Source of the DNA: Macquaria australasica
Lineage: Eukaryota; Chordata; Actinopteri; Centrarchiformes; Percichthyidae
NCBI GenBank assembly: GCA_005408345.1
Contig: SEMN01000161.1
Location: forward strand, 248,001-312,000
Direction: 5' to 3'
Length of the DNA stretch: 64,000 nt
The notes under the pieces were generated by a model. It had not been told where the DNA came from. It did no database searches and saw only the letters and a list, made by a program, of their open reading frames with translations. How positions within the stretch are numbered: the stretch's first letter is position 1; every line of letters starts with the position of its first letter. This document shows, in pieces, positions 1 through 9,783 of the stretch. The translations under genes and the position numbers were made by a program.

Positions 1-1011
1 CAGGATTGAGAAATGACAATGCCTTGACCCTGAGTCTTGACCCCTTAGCTGTCACTGGAGCTGTTATTTTGTCGTTTATTGTCTCTTTTCTGCAGCTGTA
101 TCTCCCATCCTCCCACCTTTCAGCAAAGTAATTTTTTTCTGAGAGTTACATAATATGTGAACAGAAAACACTTATCCGCAAAAAAATTTGAAAACACACA
201 TATAGCTATCATTCTTCACCTCATGGTCCTTCTACACTTGAGCTGTCTATATTGATTTGCATAGGCCTTTGTGCATACAGTGGTCTCACAGGAACCAAAA
301 CACTAAGAAGTAGGAACATTGTAGTCTGACTGGCTGACCACTAACACTCTTTATCACACCATTTGGAAAGTTATCATTTGGGCTCAAAATAGTTTGACAT
401 GCTAATTTCAGATAACTTGCAAATAAAGTTCTAATTTAAAATAATGGCCTATAACGCTAAAGACTGAGATCTGTATCTGTATATCTGCTTTTTAATCTTT
501 GGCAAAGAAATTTGAGTCAAGGAAGTATATGGCACAATACGGTATTGATATCAGTATTGATGTCATAAATATTTTTACTGTACTGTACGATGCAGTCAGC
601 AGTATTTAGTCCCACTTATATGCTCGCCATGTCAAAAAACATTTATGTCCATTTTTTTCAAATCTTCTAGTAAAATTTGTTGACATTAAATACATTTAAT
701 ACATTTTTTTGAGTATAGAAAAAATCTGTTAGGACATGTTTTACAAAATAAACATGGTGACACTAGAGACAAAGACAGGGACAAACTAATTAAGTGATGT
801 CATTTATATCATACCTTTACTTGTTTTAATTTTACTCATCTAAAATTTTACTGACTTGGGTTTTAAATTAAACTGCCTCTCATGTTCTTCTGCCCAGTCA
901 CCGCTTATATTGTGAGCAACATGCTTTGTGCACTGAACTAATGCTTGTTGTTTAGGAAAACAAACAAAATCACATCTCAGAAATCATCAGTCTAGATTTT
1001 AATTTCAACAG
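1..1011 (+). other. 3' end of an upstream plxna4 intron
   Basis: AT-rich non-coding sequence ending in a pyrimidine-rich stretch and the acceptor AG at 1010-1011. No exon-like reading frame is seen. It is the tail of an intron whose 5' exon is outside the window. Confidence 0.8.
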
Positions 1012-1163
1012 ATCACCCCTCTCCGGGGTCCCAGGGAGGGCGGCACCCTCGTGACTATCCGTGGTGAGAACCTGGGACTGGAGTTCAGTGAGATTCAGGA
1101 TAACGTGAAGGTGGCCGAAGTGGATTGCACCCCCATACGTGAGGGCTACATCCCTGCTGAACA
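1012..1163 (+). CDS. plxna4: plxna4 exon: IPT domain 1, first part
   Basis: Residues 1-50 plus two bases of Gln51. The acceptor is TTTCAACAG and the donor is GTAAGT. The peptide begins ITPLRGPREGGT and continues VTIRGENLGLEF, the standard opening of a plexin IPT (Ig-like, plexin, transcription factor) domain, with the GPREGGT turn and the (T/S)I.GENLG strand. It ends at GYIPAEQ, where the last Gln codon is completed by the next exon. It contributes to the extracellular stalk that carries the semaphorin-binding head. The first codon is in phase 0, so translation continues from an exon upstream of the window. Confidence 0.93.
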
Positions 1164-2478
1164 GTAAGTCACATTTTACATTGATTACTGAATACAGGAC
1201 ATTGGCAGTACTGAGTAATAAATGGCACATCCTCACAGAGTCTCGATTTACATTCCTGCAGAGTAGTAAGAGTGTCATTTGAGGCAGCAGCAAGTTGACA
1301 GCAGCTATTAATAGCACATATATTCATAATTACAGGTTGTAATGATCTTTGCCCTACAGTAATTCACCATTTTGTCGATCAAAATGTACATAACATCTAT
1401 GAATATAGTCTTTTCCAACTGCACTGGAACCATAGGGAGAAGTCCAAACTATATTTTGGAACAGCAGCAAAGCTAAATCATGAATTCAGCACGTTTCTGC
1501 TCTCCCTGCACTTGCCACAATCCCATTGAAAGCACTTTGACCACAGCTGAACACTTCATGCCCTACAGGGAACATGACATTTGAGTCACACACAGATACA
1601 ACACTGTTACCTGTGTTACCCACACGGCAGAGCCATAACAAGTCAGCATGACCAACTGATCATGAGTCAGAGCACTCACCTCAGGGTGTTTGTGTGCATG
1701 TGTGCCTGTATGTGTAAGGCAGCAAGACAGAAGTTGAGTAACAAAGAGAGAGACACACACTATGAAATAACCGGTAAACTAATGTTAAATTGGCTTAATC
1801 CCTAGACCAGAAGAAATTGGAGTTTGATTTAACTTCGAGTTACAGCGGTGCACATATAAGAGTACAACAGACTTGTATGTGTACTGCTTTGGGCAGCAGA
1901 GAACAACTCAGGCCCCCATATTTCACATACACATACACACACACAAAGGCACCAACACACACAAGCACACACAGTCCATAATCATTTTAGAAAGTTCAGG
2001 AGGTTACATTTAGTTGACATTTGAGTTTAATCCAGAGCTTTGGTTCTTTACAGTTGCCATCTATTAAATTATTTTAAACTAGTTTAAAGTTGGCTTATCA
2101 ACAGACCCAGTGCTTCTTCTGCTAAGAAATAAAGTTGTGTGCCAGCACTTTCTAAGCAAATGCTGACCCAGCAGAAGTGGTAGCTGTATTTGAGGTCATA
2201 TGTAAAAGGATAGAGACTTTTTCCTTCTTCTCCCACAAGTTGGCAGTGCGCGGGAGGTGAAGTTTCTGCCAAATAATGCATTATTTTATTGAGGTTTTAA
2301 CTTAGGCTAAGGTCCATTCTTATTACATAATCTGCTCTGCATTTGCAGGCAAGGTGCAGCAGGGTTTTCTAAAGGTTTTTGTACAGGCATTTTTTTGTGT
2401 GGCATATACATTTGGGTATGTCTGTATATGCATTTCCATTTTTGCATTTTCCACAATTATGCCAATGTCTGTTCTCAG
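1164..2478 (+). other. plxna4 intron
   Basis: Non-coding, GT-AG. Contains CA-rich low-complexity sequence around 1920-1975. No other feature seen. Confidence 0.75.
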
Positions 2479-2602
2479 GATTGTGTGCGAGATGGGTAAA
2501 GCAGAAAAGAGCCAGTATACTGGGAACGTGCAGGTCTGTGTCGGTGTTGGAGAGTGCAGACCAGAATTCATGGCAAAGTCCTCCAAGTACTACTACTTTG
2601 TG
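2479..2602 (+). CDS. plxna4: plxna4 exon: IPT domain 1, second part
   Basis: Residues 51 (split Gln) to 92. The peptide starts IVCEMGKAEKSQYTGNV and contains VCVGVGECRPEFMAKSS before the terminal YYYFV strand. The IVCEMG and CRPEFMAKSS..YYF signatures are characteristic of plexin-A IPT1, with the cysteines that close the domain. The acceptor is TTCTCAG and the donor is GTGAGT; the exon is 1+41 codons and ends in phase 0. Extracellular stalk. Confidence 0.93.
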
Positions 2603-4117
2603 GTGAGTCTATACTTTCAATATTTTATGTTTTTGTATTAACATGTAAAAAATGTAATATATAAATTATTATATTAATAATAATATTACTCTAAAATCAA
2701 TGTTTTCTTTGTTCACGTTGATGTTTACATCACTGTGGTTCCCTCTGACTATTTGATTGATTAAAAAGACTCTAGATGAAGTCATTATGTACAGTATTTT
2801 GCCTCTGTGAGCAAGAACGCACCCTTGCTGCATATGTCACCCTCTGCATGTTGGTTGGCACCTTGCTGGTTGTTAGACTGTGTTCTCACCTACTGTGTTA
2901 ATACTGTATGTACATGTTGGTTTCCTTGTATATTTGGCTGTGATCCGACACGGTGCGGTTCTCACCAAGAGTCACCCTCTCAACATTCCTCTCATGCGTG
3001 TATCAGCAGTTACACATAACTGGCAGTCACTAATGAGCGCAGAATGAGAAAGAAACACTGATGGTTATAAAAACATTTTTCATGACATGAACACATAAAA
3101 ACACACACAACACACTTGCTTTGTTCTTCCAGCACTCCCTTTGCACACAGTTAATCAGCATCAGTCACACACACTCGCATACTCTGAAATAAATTTGCAG
3201 TTGTTTCCATTATGTACTCGTTTTACGCAGTGATATCATTTTTACTGCCATCCATTAATGGGCGCTGGCTGAGGTTTATTTCTCAATGGGGTCCCTGTCC
3301 AGGATTATATGATGTTAGGTCTAGATGTCACACCACACAGCAGGCTGAAGATGAGATTATAAGAAGGCCAAATGAACTGGAGGAGGATTTACTTTATGCC
3401 CAGCTTCCTTTGGACTACACCAGCTGCTGCTGTGTCACTTTTAATGTGAAAGCTTTCCACCACAATACAGTGTATGTAGGTGTGGTTAGTGAGTGCAGGT
3501 ATATATTAACACTCAAAGGCCTTTTTAGCTGAGAATGCTCAATAAGTAAATTTGTTTCCTGGGGCCCACAGTTTATTAAAACAAACTGGTAATCTAATAA
3601 TATAGGAGCAAGTTCACTCATTTGTGTCTCAACCTCTTATTTTAGAAATGCTCAGCCTGTTACTGAGGTAGAAAGGGTGTTTATTTTTAACAAGCAGTTA
3701 TGACTGGGCTAATAATGAAGATAATGCATTGTATATTGTTCAATAAAACATACAGCACAGCAGTAGCTGTATCATATCAGAAAGGTAAACATTTAGATTT
3801 ATTCACAGCATGTTTATCTGTTTTTATTTACATAAACTAAAACAAATTAACAGAATCCCTATTTTCCACCTCTCTAATTTATTATCTGCTCTTCAAGGAT
3901 TTCTATAATTTTGCCCCGCACTTTGAATACTGCATGATTCTACTTCACCTTTACTGATTAACATCTTTACGTTTAATGCACAGGGCATTTAAGGCAGTTT
4001 ATGGTGTCTTGAGCATTAGAATTCCACTGTTATTCATAATATATTTTCCTTCTTTAATTCACCTTGATTTCACTCTCTGACTGACTTCTGACCTTTCAAC
4101 CTCCGCCCTTTCTCCAG
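2603..4117 (+). other. plxna4 intron
   Basis: Non-coding, GT-AG. AT-rich near 2640-2700. Open frames here (for example 3212-3532) have no recognisable protein features. No repeats beyond short runs. Confidence 0.75.
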
Positions 4118-4254
4118 ATCCCAAGGATTATCAACCTCAAGCCCAGCCGAGGGCCGGTCTCTGGGGGAACCATTGTCAACATCACCGGCAGCCACCTTGA
4201 TGCTGGGAGCAACGTGTCAGTCATGTTTAAGGACCAGCCATGCACTTATCTGAG
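4118..4254 (+). CDS. plxna4: plxna4 exon: IPT domain 2, first part
   Basis: Residues 93-137 plus two bases of Arg138. The peptide runs IPRIINLKPSRGPVSGGT and then VNITGSHLDAGSNVSVMF. The LKPSRGP.SGGT and LDAGSNV.VMF motifs match IPT2 of plexin-A4 as remembered. NITG and NVSV are potential N-glycosylation sites, consistent with an extracellular domain. The acceptor is TTTCTCCAG and the donor is GTTAGT, a less common but valid donor. Confidence 0.93.
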
Positions 4255-4895
4255 GTTAGTAGGGAACAAGCCAGAGCTGATCCTGCCAAAAACACTTAAA
4301 CAGTCAATTAAAAGCTCAGTAAAAGCCAGCGTTAGTCAAACTACAGGGAGTAAACCCCTCGGACAGTTCTCATCTCTGCTAGATCGTTTTTTTCCCACAT
4401 AAACTGAGACAATAATTAAATATCCTGGGAGGAAAAATGGTGGTGATCAAGCAATAGTGTATAATTTTTTAATTATGAAGCTTCAATCTGTTATTTAGCA
4501 ATGGTGAATTTTTGCTTGGTAAGTATAATTTTTATGAATTGGAAATGGCATTTTGTTATAGTATAAATTACTTTGAAAAGACATTATTGTTGTTGTTGTT
4601 GTTATTATTATTATTATTATTGTAATCCACCACTTAACACTGATCAATGCACAATTGCAATTCAGTCAATAAACTATCCATGTCCACTTAAGCAACCATT
4701 CAACCTTCTTAAATATTAAATTGGTATTGGTTTTTAATCATTTAGTAGTCTGCACCAACAGTGATAAACAGCTAGAGAGATGACTCCTGAGTGTCAACAC
4801 AATGTAATATATTGTTGGATAAAAATCTATATTGGGTAACTCCACTGTCTATAACTAACTAACATACGTTTTTCATCATCCTATCATCACTTTAG
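4255..4895 (+). other. plxna4 intron
   Basis: Non-coding, GT-AG. Holds a compound TTG/TTA trinucleotide tract at 4583-4622. Nothing else seen. Confidence 0.75.
4583..4622 (+). repeat. compound microsatellite (TTG)n(TTA)n
   Basis: About 40 bases of tandem trinucleotides: several TTG units switch to TTA units. A simple intronic repeat. Confidence 0.9.
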
Positions 4896-5063
4896 GAGAG
4901 GTGGCCAGTGGCTCACTTGCCGAACCCATGCTTCCCTGCATGGCTATGGAAACGTGTCCGTGTCTGTGAGCATAGACAAGGCTCATCTCCAGAAAGACCT
5001 GCGGTTTGAGTATGTGGAAGATCCCACCATCACCAAGATTGAGCCCGAGTGGAGCATCTACAG
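4896..5063 (+). CDS. plxna4: plxna4 exon: IPT domain 2, second part
   Basis: Completes Arg138 and runs to two bases of Ser194. It contains VSVSVSIDKAHLQKDLRFEY and the strongly conserved YVEDPTITKIEPEWSIY, which links IPT2 to IPT3. The EDPTI..IEPEWSI string is diagnostic for plexin-A IPT3 entry. The acceptor is CACTTTAG and the donor is GTACGG. Length is 1+165+2 bases, fully in frame with its neighbours. The segment RGGQWLTCRTHASLHGYG between the strands looks less conserved. Confidence 0.92.
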
Positions 5064-5426
5064 GTACGGTACAAGGGCACATTTCAGTCAGTTAACTGTT
5101 TTGACAAAAGCTTGCATGTTACTCACTGGTGATGGATACTGATGGATGGAGATATCCCAGCAAAGCAGGCACTTGTCAGGAAAAAAAGACAAAAATAAAC
5201 AGCAGCAAATGAGGCCAGTTAATAAAAAATCCAAACAAAAATAAAGTTTTAACCATCTACGATCGGATAATATAAAATCTACAACATCATCATTTTGCAC
5301 CAGCAGCCTGAGCTATGCCATGTCCAAGCATCAATATAACTCCCAGTGAGTAATGTATATCACCATCTGTTTAAACAATCTGATCTCTCCTTTTAACCTT
5401 GTTGTCAATCTTCTCTCCTCTCACAG
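5064..5426 (+). other. plxna4 intron (short)
   Basis: 363 bases, GT-AG, AT-rich. No feature other than the pyrimidine-rich acceptor CTCTCCTCTCACAG. Confidence 0.8.
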
Positions 5427-5520
5427 TGGACATACCCCAGTGACAGTGACAGGAACTAACCTGGACATCATTCAGACCCCACTCATCAGAGCCAAATATA
5501 ACAGCCATGAGACACTCAAT
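5427..5520 (+). CDS. plxna4: plxna4 exon: IPT domain 3, first part
   Basis: Residues 194 (split Ser) to 225. The peptide is SGHTPVTVTGTNLDIIQTP then LIRAKYNSHETLN. The SG.TP..V.GT.LD.IQ.P.IRAK pattern is the plexin-A IPT3 core. The acceptor is TCTCACAG and the donor is GTAAGT; the exon ends in phase 0. Extracellular. Confidence 0.93.
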
Positions 5521-7293
5521 GTAAGTGACTGCAAACACAAACAATGTGGACGATTAAAGAAGCTGCCTTGTGGTTCATCTTGGTAAAAAAATAAATCCAA
5601 TGTCAAATACCTGAAGGAGTTTTCTTTTGGTTTGGTGTTCTTTTTTTTAACACTTTTATTTCTATGTATATATGTGGGTTCAGTGGTCATAAATAAAGTA
5701 AATTGACTGACTGAATTAAATTGACACATACAAAGAGAGAGAGAGCCAATGAAATATCTTTACTACCACCGGTGTTTCTAAGTCTCTAACTTCCCTTGTC
5801 AGCTAGACGTCCCAAAGGAAGGCAGCCATAGTGAATGTCAGAGTAATTTTCTTTTTTCCAGAGCATGACTAAATGCCTCAGTGCCACTTTTAGGTAAATG
5901 GGTCAAGGAAAAAACTCAGAAAATCAACAGGTTGCACTTGAATTAATGGAGAATGATGTAATTCCTCTCCACACCTTTATAACAATAGGGAGGTTTTGAC
6001 AGCGAACTAAAAACCACAGAGATTGGCCCTCATCAAATTCTTCTACCCTCTATTCACCCTTTTACCCAGGAGAGGATAGATAAAGCCATACAAGGGTCTC
6101 TGTGATCTGATTGAAAGAAGGAGTAACAAAAGGTGGTAATGCTATCTCCATGGTCCATTTGAGCATGACCTTGCACCACGTTTAACATCTGTGCTCACAT
6201 ATGCCTGTACAGGGCATTGTGTCTCAAGCTACTGTACAGGCAGCTTGTACTTTGAACCAACATAAATTAAATGTGCCGACAGATAATTTGCCCCCAGATC
6301 TCACTTTCTCAGTCTTATACAGCTCAGTTTCGCACTGAATGAATGGAAAACAAAAATAAACATCCAAAGCATTTTCAAGCAACATATGTGCACCGAGAGG
6401 ATTTTTGTTTTTTTGTTTTTTTTGCAGTTAGCTCCCTGCAGCAGTGTAGGTCTTCAGTGATGTCCTGAAGACCTTGCAGGATTTGTCAAGTTTGATGTTC
6501 AAGGAGCCAATTAGGGTGACATGCAATAGTTTGAATGGCTGTATGGCAGCGGTTACTGTGGAAATGTGAAATGTCTGTGAATGAGATGGAAATGTCTGTG
6601 AATGAGACCTGTGCTGGTGGTTGATGTGTCAGTGCCCTGACAGACAGAGAGGAATGAAGATGTTAGAGTGATATTGAAGGACGTGTGGCATGACAATGAC
6701 AGATCGGACAATCTGTTCTTGTTCATAAAACTGGCTTAGAGATGTGAATAAAGAAGGAATAAAGAGGAGGAATTCAAATCGCATAACATGTCAAATGAAA
6801 GACCAGGGCAAAGACAAAGAACCACAAAACAAGAGTGAGACAAGACAGTGGAAAAAATATGGTAGACACGCTGTAATTGAGCAGTAAAGTGGTATAAAAA
6901 AAGATGAGTGACAGAATAAGAATGTGTCAAAGAGATATGAAAAGATCTCAGAGAAGAATAACGGGACAGGGAATAAAGAAGTGATGAGAGGGTGGGGAGT
7001 CTTTCTGGAGGGTAATGAAGGAAGGGTAAGACCTAGTTATCACTCCTGAATCTTCACGCATCAAAACCTGATTGTGGTGAGAGTGCACACGCTCTCTAAC
7101 TACACCTCATTTGGTGGCTTTCTTTGAGGAAAATACTCCAACAGGTTATTCTTTGCACTTTTTGAAATAGAGGAGCTTCCAGTTTGAATGGAGTCTCCAG
7201 TGGGCTTGTGAAATGTAAACCTGTGACGTTAAAGATTCACACTAACTGTGTTCATGATTATAACTTTTCCCGTGTTGCTCTGTCTTCTGCCAG
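5521..7293 (+). other. plxna4 intron
   Basis: Non-coding, GT-AG. Holds a 21-base tandem duplication at 6568-6608 and a T-rich run near 6405-6423. Otherwise nothing seen. Confidence 0.75.
6568..6608 (+). repeat. 21-base tandem duplication
   Basis: Two adjacent near-identical copies of a unit beginning GAAATGTCTGTGAATGAGA, period 21. A small intronic minisatellite seed. Confidence 0.85.
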
Positions 7294-7533
7294 TTGTGCC
7301 AAGTGCTCAGCCCTACATCCATGCTGTGCCAGGCCCCCGAGCTGCCCATCAGTCTGGCCAGGCAGCAAGAGGTGCCGGAAAGACCTGATGAGTTTGGCTT
7401 TAAACTGGACGATGTGCAGGCACTGATGGCACTCAACAACACCAACTTTATCTACTACCCTAATCCTGAGTTTGAACCACTCAGTGTGTCTGGGGTGCTG
7501 GAGCTTAAACCTGGATCACCCATTATACTGAAG
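7294..7533 (+). CDS. plxna4: plxna4 exon: IPT domain 3 end and IPT domain 4 start
   Basis: Residues 226-305 (80 codons, phase 0 at both ends). The peptide starts LCQVLSPTSMLCQAPEL, contains RPDEFGFKLDDVQAL and NNTNFIYYPNPEFEPL, and ends SGVLELKPGSPIILK. The CQAP cysteine, the EFGF.LD.VQ strand and the (F/I)YYPNP.FE motif are hallmarks of plexin-A. NNTN carries a potential N-glycosylation sequon. The acceptor is TCTTCTGCCAG and the donor is GTATGA. Confidence 0.95.
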
Positions 7534-7898
7534 GTATGAGGATACATATTACCCACACTTACTTACAGTCACTATTTATTGATTGTAAGTTACTGACTTT
7601 CAGTAGAATGCATTTAGCATTTTACACAATTCTTTATAAATTAATGATTCTGATGAAATTGTCATTAAAAACTAGCAAATAAAGCAGGTTTTGTTTATCA
7701 TGTGTGAAGCTGTGAAACAGTCATGTGCATCACACATCAATGCAATTTTGATTACATATTGTAAAATCAATATCAGAAAAATATTATTTTTAATATTGTG
7801 ATTGCAGCCATATCAACCTTCAACATATACTGATGACTGTATATGAGACTATCAGAAGCAAATACAAACTCTAATTATGCATGAATTCTCTCCTGCAG
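7534..7898 (+). other. plxna4 intron (short)
   Basis: 365 bases, GT-AG, AT-rich, ending TCTCCTGCAG. Nothing else seen. Confidence 0.8.
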
Positions 7899-8045
7899 GG
7901 GCAGAACTTCCTTCCACCAACCAATAGTGGTAATGGAAAGCTGAACTACACAGTTCTGATTGGCGAGAAGCCCTGCATGTTAACAGTGTCAGAAACCCAG
8001 CTGCTCTGTGAGTCACCCAACCTGACGGGTCGACACAAGGTCCTG
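7899..8045 (+). CDS. plxna4: plxna4 exon: IPT domain 4, middle part
   Basis: Residues 306-354 (49 codons, phase 0 at both ends). The peptide includes GQNFLPPTNSGNGKLNYTVL, IGEKPCMLTVSETQLLCESP and NLTGRHKVL. The GKLNYTVLIGE.PC..TVS..QLLCESPN.TGRH motif chain is the membrane-proximal IPT4 of class A plexins. NYTV and NLTG are potential glycosylation sites. Donor GTGAGT. Confidence 0.95.
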
Positions 8046-8908
8046 GTGAGTGACACAGTACATGCCAAAGACAAGAGAGAGACACACAGACACATGACGG
8101 ATAGGCAGACTGTGGTGGAGAAGGCAGACAGACAGACCTAAAAATCGACTGACAATATGACAGACAGACGGACATTCCTCGTGTTGCTTTCTATCCATCT
8201 TCTTGTCCACTATGAGACAGACTACAGCTCTAATCCAATCAGCTGTGTGGTTCCTGTTACAGCCCACAAGCAGACAAAAAACAAATAAGCCTTCAATAAG
8301 AAGGATTAGGGCCCTGGCGAACTCAATAAAGATTCCATTTGTGGTTTAAAGAGGGACCACTTTGAACAAAGCGCTTCCTGATGTTACCACCTGAACCCAG
8401 CGTCATAGAAAGAGATGGACACATTACTGTAAAACAGTTATTAGATGCACAAATAAGCAGAACTGTGGACACATTTAAATTTGCAAATCAATATGTCTGT
8501 CTGAGCTTTGATCTTGATTTTGAAGACAGAGAAACGCTTTACAGACCTAAAAGTGATTCACAGAGGCAATATTATATCATGGTTCATAAATATTTGTGAT
8601 ATGTTTTGGCTTGAAGAACACCATACTTCCTTTTGAGTTTGATTGCCACTTATTTCTCCTTTTCTAAGGGTCAAATTATTGAACCTTTTCCAAGTGTGAT
8701 TGCTGAAGTGATATTTAAGTGAAGCTCTTCTCTGATTATAGCTCTGGTGTATTGAACCACTTGTCTCTTGTTTTAAGTATCTACACAAGATACTAACATA
8801 TAGCCCTCCACTCCCCCATGAAAACCTTTCAAAGAAGTAAAGTGTGTATGTATGTACAGTACATGCATGCAGTAAGTAATCTTCCTCTTTATCTTTCACT
8901 ATCACAAG
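8046..8908 (+). other. plxna4 intron
   Basis: Non-coding, GT-AG. The first 130 bases are rich in GACA/GACAGACA-type simple sequence (about 8070-8175). Nothing else seen. Confidence 0.75.
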
Positions 8909-9143
8909 GCACGAGTGGGTGGTATCGAGTTTTCCCCGGGTGTGGTCCACATCACGTCCGACAGCCCGCTCAGCAGCACAGCAATTATTGGCATTGCCGC
9001 AGCCGGTGCCCTGCTCATCCTCTTCATCGTGGTGGTGCTCATCGCCTACAAGCGCAAGTCTCGTGAGAGTGACCTGACCTTGAAGAGGCTGCAGATGCAA
9101 ATGGACAACCTCGAATCACGTGTGGCTCTGGAGTGCAAAGAGG
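8909..9143 (+). CDS. plxna4: plxna4 exon: IPT4 end, transmembrane helix, juxtamembrane helix
   Basis: Residues 355-432 plus one base of Ala433. Order: ARVGGIEFSPGVVHITSDSP (end of the extracellular region), a hydrophobic span at about residues 378-400 (IIGIAAAGALLILFIVVVLI), then the positively charged stop-transfer AYKRKSRESD and the long juxtamembrane helix LKRLQMQMDNLESRVALECK. KRKSRESDLTLKRLQMQMDNLESRVALECKE is almost invariant in class A plexins; this helix controls dimerisation and autoinhibition of the GAP. The GC content is clearly higher than in the flanking introns. Acceptor TATCACAAG (purine before AG, weaker than most), donor GTAAGA. Confidence 0.96.
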
Positions 9144-9640
9144 GTAAGAGGTTAATGCTGATGTGTAGTAGGTTATATGGATTTTGAGCGTTTCTTCCTC
9201 AGTAGGTGCAACGAATTTGCTACCTTGAAAATGTTTTAAACTTTTTGAATTATTTATTTACTCTGTGTAAACAAGAACTCTCATTCAGAACAAAATGTCA
9301 AATCTCATCTTTATGTTGTGGAAAGTCTTATCTATTTACAACTCTGTTAAGAATACTAAAAGTTATGAAAAGGTATAACAAATAAAAGTGGCATTTGCAA
9401 CGTGATGAGTTGATGAGTTAGGTAAAACTAGAATATGTGCTAAAGAGCTTTTATGGTATTCAGTATTGTCAGCACCCAGTGCTGCCACTTAAACAACCAT
9501 TTTATATTAATATGTCTAAGAAACGGATCAGTTGACAGTAAACTATCTGAGATCATCGGTGCCATAAAAATACTACCATAAGCTAATTGTTTTGCTATGA
9601 AAAAAATAAATCTGGTTTGTGTGTCTGGTTTATCCATCAG
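9144..9640 (+). other. plxna4 intron
   Basis: 497 bases, GT-AG, AT-rich. Nothing else seen. Confidence 0.8.
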
Positions 9641-9783
9641 CTTTTGCAGAACTCCAGACAGACATTCATGAGCTGACCAGTGATCTGGATGGAGCAGGAA
9701 TCCCCTTCTTGGACTACAGGACCTACACCATGAGGGTCCTCTTCCCAGGCATCGAGGAACATCCTGTACTCAGAGATCTGGAG
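9641..9783 (+). CDS. plxna4: plxna4 exon: start of cytoplasmic GAP segment 1
   Basis: Residues 433 (split Ala) to 480. The peptide reads AFAELQTDIHELTSDLDGAG then IPFLDYRTYTMRVLFPGIEE and HPVLRDLE. FLDYRTY..RVLFPGIE.HPVL is a plexin signature at the start of the intracellular GAP fold. Acceptor TATCCATCAG, donor GTATGG. Phases match both neighbours. Confidence 0.96.

Noticed and set aside
8558..9100. 180-codon minus-strand open frame over the transmembrane exon
   Set aside because: Shadow of the real exon at 8909-9143; no independent similarity.
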